Below, in pieces: positions 1-6,766 of a DNA stretch of 8,391 bases (positions within the stretch are counted from its first letter, which is position 1; the number at the start of each line of letters is the position of its first letter). Made by a program: the position numbers and the translations under genes. The DNA comes from Actinomycetota bacterium (GTDB taxonomy: Bacteria; Actinomycetota; UBA4738). The stretch is from positions 1 through 8,391 of the forward strand of contig VAYJ01000119.1 in assembly GCA_005888465.1 (NCBI GenBank). Reading direction: 5' to 3'. Below the pieces are notes generated by a model. It saw only the letters and a program-made list of their open reading frames with translations, did not search any database and was not told the origin of the DNA.

Positions 1-2
1 CC

Positions 3-1541
3 AGCCCGAGCTGGCCGTGGGTCGCGGGCGCGGGCCTCCTGGCGATCGGCGCGCTCGGCATCGTCTCCGCCGACCTCTCGCGGACCGTCCGAGTCGTCGT
101 CCTGCTGTTGTTTCTCCTCGTCGTACTGGTCGAGATCGAGTTGCTCGCCAGGGTCTGGGCCGCGGGCGCGGGCGCGGCTCGCGCGGAGGCCGAGCGCTCG
201 TTGGAGCGCGCGCGCCGAGTGCAGGAGATCGCCGCCGACCTGGGAAGGGCGGTCACGCGGGAGGCCGTCGGTGACGCGATCGTCTCGGGGGCGATGGCGG
301 CACTCGATGCGGACCGGGCAATGGTCGCCGAGCTCGTCGACGCCGGCAAGTCGCTGCGCGTCCTTTCGGCTCGCGGCTACCCCAAGCAGCTGGTCGAGCA
401 TTGGCGCGAGTTCTCCGCCGACCTTCCGAGCCCGATGTCCGAGGCGGTGCGCTCGCGACGGCCGGTGGTCTCCGCCTCCAGGCGCGAGGTCTACGAACGA
501 TGGCCCGGCCTCGCGGGCGGCCCAGCCACATCGACGGGCCAGGGAAACCTGACCATCCCGCTGCTCCTCGACGCGGGGGTGCTCGGCGCCGTCTCGCTGG
601 GATTTCCCGGGCCGCGACGGTTCGACGAGGCAGACCTGACCTTCGCGGCGACGCTCGCGCGCCAGAGCGCGGTGGCGCTGGAGCGGGCCCGCCTCGTCGA
701 CGCACGGGACCTGAGCCGACGCGAGGCGGAGGGCGCGGTAGCCCGGCTCATCCTCGTCTCGCGAGCGAGCGAGCTGCTCGCCGAGACGATCGACTATCCG
801 GCCGCCTTCGTGGAGCTCGCCCAGCTGCTGGTCGAGAACCTGGCCGACCTCTGCCTGATCGATATCGTCGACGACGCTGGCGGCATCGTTCGCGTCGCCG
901 CCGTTCATCGGGACCCCAAGAGGCAACATCTCGCCGACGCCCTCCGCGAGCGCTACGCGCCCACCCGAACGGGCCGTCACCCCGTCGCCCGGGTCGTGCA
1001 GACCGGCGAGGCCGAACTCGGTGCCGAGATGCCCGACGACTTCCTGAAAGAGACCACCCGGGATGCCGAGCACCTGCGAATCGTTCGAGAGCTCGGCTTC
1101 CAATCGTTCATTTGCGTGCCCCTCGTCGGTCGCGAGCGCATTCTCGGGACGATCACGTTCGTCTCGACTGATCCGGACCACCGCTACGGGCCGCTGGACC
1201 TGGACATGGCTCGGGAGATCAGCCGGCGCGCCGCCATGCGGGCCGACAACGCCCGGCTCTTCCAGCGTGAGCAACAGGCCCATCTGGAGGCCGAGACGGC
1301 CCGGAGCCAGCTCGCCTTCCTTGGACTACGAGGTGACGCTGAACCAGCTGGCCGAGCTCGTCGTCCCCGCCCTTGCCGACTGGTGCGTGATCCAGCTTGC
1401 CGCCACAGGGGGCCAGATCGACACGGTGGCGATCGCGCACCCGGACCCCGACAAGATGGCGCTCGCGCGCAGGCTCCAGGAACGCTACCCGCCCGATCCC
1501 CACGCTCCCGTCGGCGCGGGGCGGGTCATCCGAACCGGTGA
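3..1541 (+). CDS. First segment of the broken phosphatase: membrane anchor plus GAF1 and GAF2
   Basis: This frame is open from the left window edge. A TTG at 108 could be read as a start, but it falls inside a hydrophobic helix and the frame continues upstream, so it is not used here. Two hydrophobic stretches lie at about 12-75 (WPWVAGAGLLAIGALGIV) and 90-150 (VRVVVLLLFLLVVLVEIELL), followed by a charged, probably helical linker rich in Ala, Glu and Arg. GAF1 covers about 216-705 and ends in the typical ARQSAVALERARL helix. GAF2 covers about 792-1262, with RELGFQSFICVPLVGRERI and ending MRADNARLFQRE. Both probably bind a small ligand or mediate dimerisation; no haem or cyclic-nucleotide motif is evident. 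True coding stops near 1320, after SQLAFL; codons from there to the TGA at 1541 are out of frame (Arg/Pro-rich, unlike any GAF) and are not native sequence. Confidence 0.75.
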   Translation, partial: SPSWPWVAGAGLLAIGALGIVSADLSRTVRVVVLLLFLLVVLVEIELLARVWAAGAGAARAEAERSLERARRVQEIAADLGRAVTREAVGDAIVSGAMAALDADRAMVAELVDAGKSLRVLSARGYPKQLVEHWREFSADLPSPMSEAVRSRRPVVSASRREVYERWPGLAGGPATSTGQGNLTIPLLLDAGVLGAVSLGFPGPRRFDEADLTFAATLARQSAVALERARLVDARDLSRREAEGAVARLILVSRASELLAETIDYPAAFVELAQLLVENLADLCLIDIVDDAGGIVRVAAVHRDPKRQHLADALRERYAPTRTGRHPVARVVQTGEAELGAEMPDDFLKETTRDAEHLRIVRELGFQSFICVPLVGRERILGTITFVSTDPDHRYGPLDLDMAREISRRAAMRADNARLFQREQQAHLEAETARSQLAFLGLRGDAEPAGRARRPRPCRLVRDPACRHRGPDRHGGDRAPGPRQDGARAQAPGTLPARSPRSRRRGAGHPNR

Positions 1542-1935
1542 GTCGGAGCTGATCCGCGACATCCCGGAAAGCATGCTCGAGGAGCTCGTATCGGACCCGG
1601 AGCTCCTCGCCATCCTCCTGGATCTGCGCCTGCGATCCTCGATGGCCGTGCCGCTGACGGCCCGTGGGCAAGTGCTGGGCGCGCTCACGCTTGTGGCCGC
1701 CGAGTCCGGGCGTACGTACGCCCCGAGCGACCTGGCCGTGGCCGAGGAGCTAGGGCGACGAGCGGGCATCGCGTTCGACAACGCCCGCCTGTACCACGAT
1801 CGGGACTACATCGCGCAGACGTTGCAGCGAACCCTGCTACCGCCCAGCCTCCCCGACATCCCCGGGGTCGGTGGGCGGCGACTTCTACGACGTGTTCGAC
1901 ACCGGCGGGGGCGCGTGGAGCATCGCGCTGGGTGA
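1321..1935 (+). CDS. Middle segment of the broken phosphatase: GAF3 and the start of the SpoIIE domain
   Basis: In phase 1, from LDYEVTLNQLAEL (1321) to LLPPSLPDIPGV (about 1869), the sequence is a clear GAF domain that parallels GAF2. Shared features are ADWC/ADLC, a DP(D)K block before RYPPDP, a TGE motif, an IPE/MPD acidic block, an L-x-L/G-RSS/QSF-VPL core and a closing DNARLYH/DNARLFQ. It then continues into the LQRTLLPPSLP linker that precedes SpoIIE domains. The segment has no convincing start or ribosome binding site of its own, which supports its being an internal piece of the larger gene. After about 1869 the frame reads Arg-rich nonsense to a stop at 1935. In relatives, a short helix matching ASELLAET of GAF2 precedes the LDYE motif; here it is missing. 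Confidence 0.65.
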   Translation: MDYEVTLNQLAELVVPALADWCVIQLAATGGQIDTVAIAHPDPDKMALARRLQERYPPDPHAPVGAGRVIRTGESELIRDIPESMLEELVSDPELLAILLDLRLRSSMAVPLTARGQVLGALTLVAAESGRTYAPSDLAVAEELGRRAGIAFDNARLYHDRDYIAQTLQRTLLPPSLPDIPGVGGRRLLRRVRHRRGRVEHRAG

Positions 1936-2485
1936 TGTCTGCGGCAAGGGCCCGGACGCCGCCGCCATCATGGGCATGGCCCGCGTGACCATTCGCACCG
2001 CCGCGGCGCACGCGGGCCGCCCGAGCGACGTCCTTCGCATCATGAGCGACATCCTCTTGAGCCAGGACACGGACCAGCGCTTTTGCACCGCGTGCTACGC
2101 GCGGTTGCGCGTGAACGAGGCAGGTGGGCGGCTCACGATCGCCTGCGGGGGCCACCCGTTGCCGATCGTGATCCGCGCCTCGGGGGCGGCGCACGTCGTC
2201 GGACAGTACGGAAGTCTCCTGGGCGTGTTCCCCGACCCGACGCTCGTCGACGTCCCGGTGGACCTGGCGCGCGGCGATGCGATCATGTTCTACACGGACG
2301 GGATCCTGGACGAGCGCCGCGCCGACCGCGGTGGCGGGGAGGATCGCCTGCTGGAGGTGCTCGGGTCGGACCGCGGCCGAACCGCGGCGGACATCGCTGG
2401 AACCCTCGAGCGTTATCTCACGGAGAATCAAGCGGCACTTCCGCGCGACGACGCGGCATTTCTGGTGGTTCGTCTGCTTCCGTAG
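1871..2485 (+). CDS. Last segment of the broken phosphatase: SpoIIE/PP2C catalytic domain
   Basis: About 204 codons encode most of a SpoIIE-type PP2C domain. Motifs in order are VGGDFYDVF (1871, first metal-binding Asp), GDVCGKGPDAA (second conserved Asp), RFCTACYARL, ACGGHPLP, GSLLGVFPDP, MFYTDGILDERR (Asp of the TDG motif) and RDDAAFLVVRLLP (final acidic motif). All expected metal ligands are therefore present. What is missing is the first strand and loop that normally lie between PGV and VGGDFYD (about 14-15 residues). The GTG at 1871 could formally serve as a start, but it has no spaced ribosome binding site and falls inside the conserved motif, so independent translation is unlikely. The TAG stop at 2483-2485 lies inside the opposing SnoaL-like gene. 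Confidence 0.75.
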   Translation: MGGDFYDVFDTGGGAWSIALGDVCGKGPDAAAIMGMARVTIRTAAAHAGRPSDVLRIMSDILLSQDTDQRFCTACYARLRVNEAGGRLTIACGGHPLPIVIRASGAAHVVGQYGSLLGVFPDPTLVDVPVDLARGDAIMFYTDGILDERRADRGGGEDRLLEVLGSDRGRTAADIAGTLERYLTENQAALPRDDAAFLVVRLLP

Positions 2486-2927
2486 GGTCGGAGCGAAGCG
2501 GCACGCCGGGAGCGCCCAGCTGCTCGGCGAGCGACATGCGATCCCAATAGGTCCAGTGCTCCACGATCCGGTCGTCCTGGATGCGTTCGATGTCGACCCC
2601 CGAGAGCTGGATCCTCCGACCGGTCGGCGCGATGCCCAGGAACTCTCCTTCGTGCGTGCCCGTCATCCGCCATCGACGGAACACGAGGCCCTCGCGCACG
2701 GCGCCGTCCTCGATCTCGATGTGCATGTCGGGGAACGCCTGTCGCGTCGCGGCGAGCGTCCGCTTGAAGGCCTCGGCACCTTGCTCCATGGGGAAGGGGC
2801 CGTGGACGACGAGGTTCGGGTCGAGCAGCGAATCCAGCTGATCGAGGGTCTGGTCGTGGAAGCTCCGTTCGATCAGGCCGACCAGGAGGAAGGCCCGCTC
2901 CATGCTCTGGGGCCGCGGCTCGCTCAC
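2418..2927 (-). CDS. SnoaL-like / ester cyclase-family protein
   Basis: The protein has about 169 residues from a GTG at 2927 (an ATG at 2903 is the alternative). The core, residues about 12-138, matches the SnoaL-like ester cyclase family of the NTF2-like cone fold: an N-terminal helix, RQAFPDMHIEIED (62-74), a THEGEFLGIAPTGRRI block (91-106), DIERIQDDRIVEHW (112-125) and a closing YWDRMSLAEQLGAPG. Family members bind small, often polycyclic or lipid-like molecules; only some are true cyclases, so the substrate is unknown. The GTG lies 10 bases after the lipase stop codon with no clear Shine-Dalgarno sequence, suggesting translation coupled to the lipase. The last ~30 residues, rich in Pro, Arg and Glu, extend past the domain. 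About 21 of them lie antisense to the phosphatase 3' end, perhaps because an earlier stop was lost. Confidence 0.8.
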   Translation of the reverse strand: MSEPRPQSMERAFLLVGLIERSFHDQTLDQLDSLLDPNLVVHGPFPMEQGAEAFKRTLAATRQAFPDMHIEIEDGAVREGLVFRRWRMTGTHEGEFLGIAPTGRRIQLSGVDIERIQDDRIVEHWTYWDRMSLAEQLGAPGVPLRSDPTEADEPPEMPRRRAEVPLDSP

Positions 2928-2937
2928 TGCCAGCAGT

Positions 2938-5829
2938 CTAGCCACCCGACGGGAAGACGGGCCGGTCGTCCTTGTCCTGCAGCCCAGCGATGAGCCCCTC
3001 CGCCCGCTCGCCCAGCACCCGACCGAGCGCCTGGTAGGCATCGAACTGCTCGCAGTTGAACCACTGGTCGGCGGTACCGTCCCGCGGGAATGCCGCATCC
3101 TCCAGCGCGTACGAGAGCAGTTCGTAGGGAAGGTCCCGCGTCAGCGCGGCTTTCGCGACGATCAGGACGCCTCGGTTCGACGTGAGCGACGCGAACCGGC
3201 GGGCGACGTCCTCCTGGTAATGAACCGGACCCGGGTAGGTAACGTCGCCGACGATCACGAGGTCCTTCGAGAGCCGTGCGTTCAGCGCGGTGAGCGGGTC
3301 CTTCGGCTCGAGGGGGTCCGCAGACCCGGGTACCAGGTCCCGCGAGTTGGGTCGCAACGTGACGGTCACCCCGAGCTCCTCGTGCGCGAGCGTGATCGCC
3401 TGGGCGAGCTTCGTCGCGAACGGCGGTGTGTCCCCGGTCGCGTCGATGCAGATCGCGAGGCGGCATCGATGGCGAAGGAGCTCGACCAGGCCCGTGTTGT
3501 CGTAGTGGCCACCGTCGGTGCAAAGGAGCATGCGGCTCGTCTCGGGGTGCAGGCCGAGGATCTCGCGGGCGAAATAGCTGAGTCGGCGGATGCGGGGGAG
3601 CCCCGGGACGGTCCAGTCCTCCACGTGGTCGAGCTTGCGGGCGATGAAGCCCGGGTTCGGGAGCCAGGCGCCGAGGCGGGCGTTCGACAGGGCCAGGAAG
3701 ACCTCGAAGAAGCGCGTCTGCGAACCCATCGCGGAGGCGAACGCCGCGCCTGAGATGGCGACAGCGGCCTGGACGGTGAGGTCGCGTTTGATCGGGCTCT
3801 CCTCGACGAGGGTCTGGAGCTTCTCCGTTCGCACCCAGCCCACCTGCGGGCCGCCGACGAAGTCGTCCGCGAGTGTGTAGGAGACCGCCCGGCGCCCAGG
3901 CGGGGTCACCTCCTGGCCGGTCAGGTTCGCCGCGGCGCAGACGATCAACTTGGGGAAGGGCTCGACCTCGCTCGCGTACGGGAACAGCGGCGTGCCCTCG
4001 CGGTCGTAGTCGTACTGGACCGCGACCGGCTCGCCCCGGCGCTCGCCTCGCCGCACCGCGAACGCCGATGCGAGCCGTCGACGGTAGAAGGGATGCAGGC
4101 TCATCGAGGTCTGGTCGAAGAACACGATCACGATGCCGAGCCCGACGATCGGGGCGACCGACCAGCGCGATCGGTTGATGCCGGTCGCGGCGACCCAGCC
4201 GCTCACCAACACGAGCGCACCGAGGACGGCCAACGTGCAGATCCAGAGCAGCAGCAGCTGCGCCATGCTGTTCGGCACTACCTGCCCAGTGATCCTCTTC
4301 GTGAACAAGCCCCTGAGCCCGCCGACCGCACCGGTGATCGATCTGCGCTTTCGCCAGAGCGCCGCGAGCAGCGTCCCGACGTACATGAGCCCGCCCGTCA
4401 CCGCGCCCGTCGTGGCGATCGTCCCGCCCGTCGCGTGCCAGCCTGCGCGCCAGATCAACCAGACGCTCAGCCACACGACGGCGGGGATCCCGGCCCCGAC
4501 GAGGCCGAACAGGATCGCGAGCAGGATCGCGGCGTTGGCCACGCGCCCGAGCGTTGCAGCACGCCGCCCGGTGAACGACGCCGATAGCAATCGGGCGACA
4601 TGCAGGAGCACCGCCAGGACGGCCAGCCCGAGGATGGCGATCCCGACACCGCGCGTCGGATAGAGGAAGCCCGGGCCCTTCAGGACAGGCTTCGCACCGT
4701 TGGCCAGGTAGCGTCGGAGTCGATGCAGGTCCGCGATCCTGGTCGCCCGATAGAACCAGCCAGTCGCGATGCCGGCGGCCGCGACCGTAAGGGCGATGAC
4801 CGCGAGCGAGCTGATCACGCCCCGTAGGAGCGCGCCGAGGGCGGCCAGCCACTGCCTCGGGCCGTCGGAGACGTAGCTGGTGTGGCGACGGACATGGTCC
4901 TCCTCGAGCGAGCCCGGCGTGAACACGTCTTTGGGTGATGCCTGGCTCGCCGGGTCCATGTCCTCCTGCGTCTGCAGCGCGAGCTGGAAGGCGCCGGCGA
5001 CGTAGCCGCCGCCCGATACCGACAACAGGTAGCGGGCTCGAAGCAACTGTGTTCGAAGGGCCTGCAGCGCGCCGAGCGCGACCGTCCCGGCACGAACCCC
5101 CCCGCCCGAGACGCAGATGCCCAGGTGCGCGGGAGCGCGGGGGACGCGCCAGTCCTGGTTCCAGTGATCGGCTGCCTCGCCTGCGGGCGAGGTGTCCAGG
5201 TGCACCGGGCGCGGATCGGCCCGAAATCCCCGCTCCGTGGGCGGCGGCGGGATCACGGCGTCCGACCCCAACGCCCGTATCTTCCGTTCGATCCTCTCCC
5301 GGAAAACGACTCGCCCGAGCGCCGTCCCCCACGCGCAGGCGCCGATCACGCCGGCGAACAGCAGCGAGGAAAACTTCGCGAACGAGAGTGCTTGCACCAC
5401 CTTGAGGGGCCACCCCGTGTGCACCGGCACGCGACGAAGCACGATCAGGAGCAGCGCGTCCTGGGCGACATTGAACGCACCCGCCGCGACGGCGAGCCCC
5501 CCGCCGGCCACGGCCGCCCAGCTGAGCGGCCGCGTCCAGAACACGCGGCGTCCCAGCTGACAGATCCAGACGAGCGACGCCGTGTAGCCCGCGATGAGGA
5601 CGAAGTCCCACCCCAGCGCCGAACGAAACGCCGGAGCGCGTCCGCCGATCACCTGGTTGGCACGACGGGCCGTTCCCGCCACCTGCAGCGCGACCGCGTC
5701 GACCGACGGCGCGAAGATCGCGTAGAGGGCGACGCCGGCGGCGAGGAGGACGAGCGAACCGATCAGGGTCGCGCGCGCCTCAGCGATGCCCGCCGGGCGC
5801 GGCGGTTCACGGTCCATTCGGAAGCGCAC
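2938..5829 (-). CDS. Large polytopic membrane patatin-like phospholipase (963 aa)
   Basis: Probable lipid acyl hydrolase with a Ser-Asp dyad. The oxyanion loop is GICVSGGGVRAG (237-248), the likely nucleophile is Ser272 in LLSVSGGGYVAGA, and the likely Asp is D772 in TDGGHYDNTGL. AISGAAFASAMG (691-702) is a further motif typical of bacterial patatin/cPLA2-like proteins. Unusually for a patatin domain (normally about 200-400 soluble residues), it is preceded by about four hydrophobic helices (roughly 21-40, 72-92, 103-131, 151-171). The region between the nucleophile and the Asp holds about six more (roughly 333-358, 394-414, 431-460, 470-491, 524-548, 556-572). The active site would form from two soluble parts held at the membrane. 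The GTG start has GGAGG at 5837-5841 with a 7-base spacer, which favours it over the ATG four codons on. A promoter-like sequence lies just upstream. Substrate unknown; phospholipid is the default inference. Confidence 0.85.
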   Translation of the reverse strand: MRFRMDREPPRPAGIAEARATLIGSLVLLAAGVALYAIFAPSVDAVALQVAGTARRANQVIGGRAPAFRSALGWDFVLIAGYTASLVWICQLGRRVFWTRPLSWAAVAGGGLAVAAGAFNVAQDALLLIVLRRVPVHTGWPLKVVQALSFAKFSSLLFAGVIGACAWGTALGRVVFRERIERKIRALGSDAVIPPPPTERGFRADPRPVHLDTSPAGEAADHWNQDWRVPRAPAHLGICVSGGGVRAGTVALGALQALRTQLLRARYLLSVSGGGYVAGAFQLALQTQEDMDPASQASPKDVFTPGSLEEDHVRRHTSYVSDGPRQWLAALGALLRGVISSLAVIALTVAAAGIATGWFYRATRIADLHRLRRYLANGAKPVLKGPGFLYPTRGVGIAILGLAVLAVLLHVARLLSASFTGRRAATLGRVANAAILLAILFGLVGAGIPAVVWLSVWLIWRAGWHATGGTIATTGAVTGGLMYVGTLLAALWRKRRSITGAVGGLRGLFTKRITGQVVPNSMAQLLLLWICTLAVLGALVLVSGWVAATGINRSRWSVAPIVGLGIVIVFFDQTSMSLHPFYRRRLASAFAVRRGERRGEPVAVQYDYDREGTPLFPYASEVEPFPKLIVCAAANLTGQEVTPPGRRAVSYTLADDFVGGPQVGWVRTEKLQTLVEESPIKRDLTVQAAVAISGAAFASAMGSQTRFFEVFLALSNARLGAWLPNPGFIARKLDHVEDWTVPGLPRIRRLSYFAREILGLHPETSRMLLCTDGGHYDNTGLVELLRHRCRLAICIDATGDTPPFATKLAQAITLAHEELGVTVTLRPNSRDLVPGSADPLEPKDPLTALNARLSKDLVIVGDVTYPGPVHYQEDVARRFASLTSNRGVLIVAKAALTRDLPYELLSYALEDAAFPRDGTADQWFNCEQFDAYQALGRVLGERAEGLIAGLQDKDDRPVFPSGG

Positions 5830-5870
5830 GTGCCACCCTCCGGCGGACCCCTGCCCCTAGACCCGCGCGG

Positions 5871-5899
5871 AGCATGCTCGCGCCGCAACCCCGTGTCAA
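5871..5899 (-). promoter_or_regulatory. Candidate sigma70-like promoter for the lipase gene
   Basis: On the minus strand TTGACA (5899-5894) is followed by exactly 17 bases and CATGCT (5876-5871), a weak -10 with three of six consensus bases. The -35 overlaps the TGA stop of the upstream VOC gene. The 12-base block TTTGACACGGGG here is identical to the block at the ArsR-gene promoter. The -10 lies in a 10-bp palindrome, GAGCATGCTC (5870-5879). Confidence 0.4.
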
Positions 5900-6300
5900 A
5901 CCGCGGGAGGTTTCTCCTGGACGGCCCAGGCGTTGCCGTCCGGATCGCTGAAGAAGACGAACGAGTTCCACGGGCCGCCCGGACCGTCTGCCCAGGCCTC
6001 GTCCTCCATATGGCGCACCGGACTCACGTCGACCCCGCGACTCGCGAGCTCGGCCCGAGTGGCCTCGACATCCTCGACGACGAGCTGCATCCCCTTGTTC
6101 GAGCCCGGCGGCATGTCGACGAGCCCGCTCCCGATCGTGATCGAGCAGGCCGATCCGGGAGGCGTCAGCTGCACCACGCGCATGGTTGGCCCGAACTGCT
6201 GATCCACGTCGACGACGAACCCGACCTGCTCCGCGTAGAAGCGCTTGGCCCGATCCACGTCGGACACCGGCAGGACGACGACCTCGATCTTCATGTCCAT
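5896..6300 (-). CDS. VOC-family (glyoxalase / bleomycin-resistance fold) protein
   Basis: The 134-residue protein matches one complete VOC subunit, which is two beta-alpha-beta-beta-beta modules. Module 1 contains LPVSDVDRAKRFYAEQVGF (10-28). Module 2 contains MQLVVEDVEATRAELASRGV (71-90) and ends in FFSDPDGNAWAVQE (116-129), the usual family signature with a terminal Glu. A His or Gln at the usual metal-ligand place in the first strand is not evident (the strand reads IEVVVLPV), so a glyoxalase or dioxygenase role cannot be assigned. Such proteins also act as binding proteins or lyases of varied small molecules. The ATG at 6300 has GGAG at 6309-6306 with a 5-base spacer; this site overlaps the stop codon of the upstream VOC gene, which strongly suggests co-transcription. 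Confidence 0.85.
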   Translation of the reverse strand: MDMKIEVVVLPVSDVDRAKRFYAEQVGFVVDVDQQFGPTMRVVQLTPPGSACSITIGSGLVDMPPGSNKGMQLVVEDVEATRAELASRGVDVSPVRHMEDEAWADGPGGPWNSFVFFSDPDGNAWAVQEKPPAV

Positions 6301-6308
6301 GCGCGCTC

Positions 6309-6683
6309 CTACATCCGCTCGACGACGTACAGCGTGTTCCCGTCGGGGTCGCGGAACGAGAACATGGGCGGCACGCCTTCGAATCGCAGGACCTCGGGGT
6401 CCGCGTCCACGCCACGCGACAAGAGCTCCGCGTGGTCGGCTTCGGCGTCCTCAGTCGTCAACCGAATGCCCGTGTCGACGCCGACCGTGGAGCCCGGACC
6501 CGGGGGTGCCAGCGCGACGCTGACCGCGCCGCCCGGTGGAGCGACCTCGATCCAGCGACCGCCCGGGAAGGAGGCGTCCAGTCGCTTCTCGAACCCGAGC
6601 GACCCGGTGTAGAACGCGACCGCGCGATCCTGGTCGCTCACCGGGATCGCCACGGTCCGCACCTCCGTGATCTTCGTCCCCAC
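6309..6683 (-). CDS. VOC-family protein, tandem partner of the next gene
   Basis: The 124-residue protein has the same two-module VOC fold as its neighbour. Module 1 has TVAIPVSDQDRAVAFYTGSLGFE (10-32). Module 2 has GIRLTTEDAEADHAELLSRGV (72-92) and FSFRDPDGNTLYVVER (108-123). The first-strand metal ligand is again not obvious. The protein differs from its neighbour at most loop positions, so this is an old duplication or two recruited genes rather than a recent copy. The GTG start at 6683 is set by AGGAGG at 6695-6690 with a 6-base spacer. It lies 83 bases after the SRPBCC gene in the same direction. That gap shows no convincing promoter or terminator, so it is probably in the ArsR-led operon. 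The reaction is unknown. Confidence 0.85.
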   Translation of the reverse strand: MGTKITEVRTVAIPVSDQDRAVAFYTGSLGFEKRLDASFPGGRWIEVAPPGGAVSVALAPPGPGSTVGVDTGIRLTTEDAEADHAELLSRGVDADPEVLRFEGVPPMFSFRDPDGNTLYVVERM

Positions 6684-6766
6684 GGGTCACCTCCTGGTCG
6701 ACGCGAACGTCCATCCTGACGCATCGGCGCGGGCGCGGCGAACGCGCTGATCGCACGCAACCGTGC

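Larger units (their letters stand above)
1..2485 (+). pseudogene. Membrane-anchored triple-GAF SpoIIE-family (PP2C) phosphatase gene, 5'-truncated by window, two frame breaks
   Basis: Taken together, three consecutive reading frames on this strand encode one protein: two transmembrane helices, GAF1, GAF2, GAF3 and a C-terminal SpoIIE/PP2C phosphatase domain. Such proteins sense a signal through GAF domains and dephosphorylate a serine or threonine on a partner, usually an anti-anti-sigma (STAS) protein in a partner-switching cascade; that partner is not in this window. The frame moves from phase 3 to phase 1 near 1320 and to phase 2 near 1870. At both places residues normally present in the family are absent, so the breaks look like small deletions rather than single-base errors. 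Residues expected to bind the metals survive (GGDFYD, GDVCGKG, YTDG, and DD near the end). The gene may be dead, or the assembly may have lost short segments. The true start lies left of the window. There is no terminator between its TAG stop and the opposing gene. Confidence 0.8.

Noticed and set aside
108..120. TTG at 108 as the start of the phosphatase gene
   Set aside because: The frame is open to the window edge, and the upstream codons encode another hydrophobic helix; 108 lies inside a transmembrane segment.
1316..1873. Programmed ribosomal frameshifting at the two phosphatase breaks
   Set aside because: No slippery heptamer is visible, and conserved residues are missing at both junctions, which frameshifting would not explain.
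2924..5611. A very long (895-codon) second minus-strand open frame under the lipase gene
   Set aside because: It is Arg/Gly/Pro-rich without motifs, whereas the overlapping frame holds the patatin motifs, membrane helices and a well-placed ribosome binding site. High GC content makes such shadow frames expected.
5870..5879. Palindrome GAGCATGCTC as a stand-alone operator or terminator
   Set aside because: A 10-bp palindrome is short, the flanks do not extend it without a bulge, and no T-run follows. It is mentioned only as part of the candidate lipase promoter.
5125..6612. A 495-codon plus-strand open frame across the lipase 5' end and both VOC genes
   Set aside because: It spans several clear minus-strand genes and their gaps, is His/Arg/Pro-rich with no family resemblance, and has no good ribosome binding site.
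6684..6766. A separate promoter for the tandem VOC genes
   Set aside because: Only a TTGCGT-like hexamer is present, without a matching -10 at proper spacing; co-transcription with the SRPBCC gene is the simpler reading.
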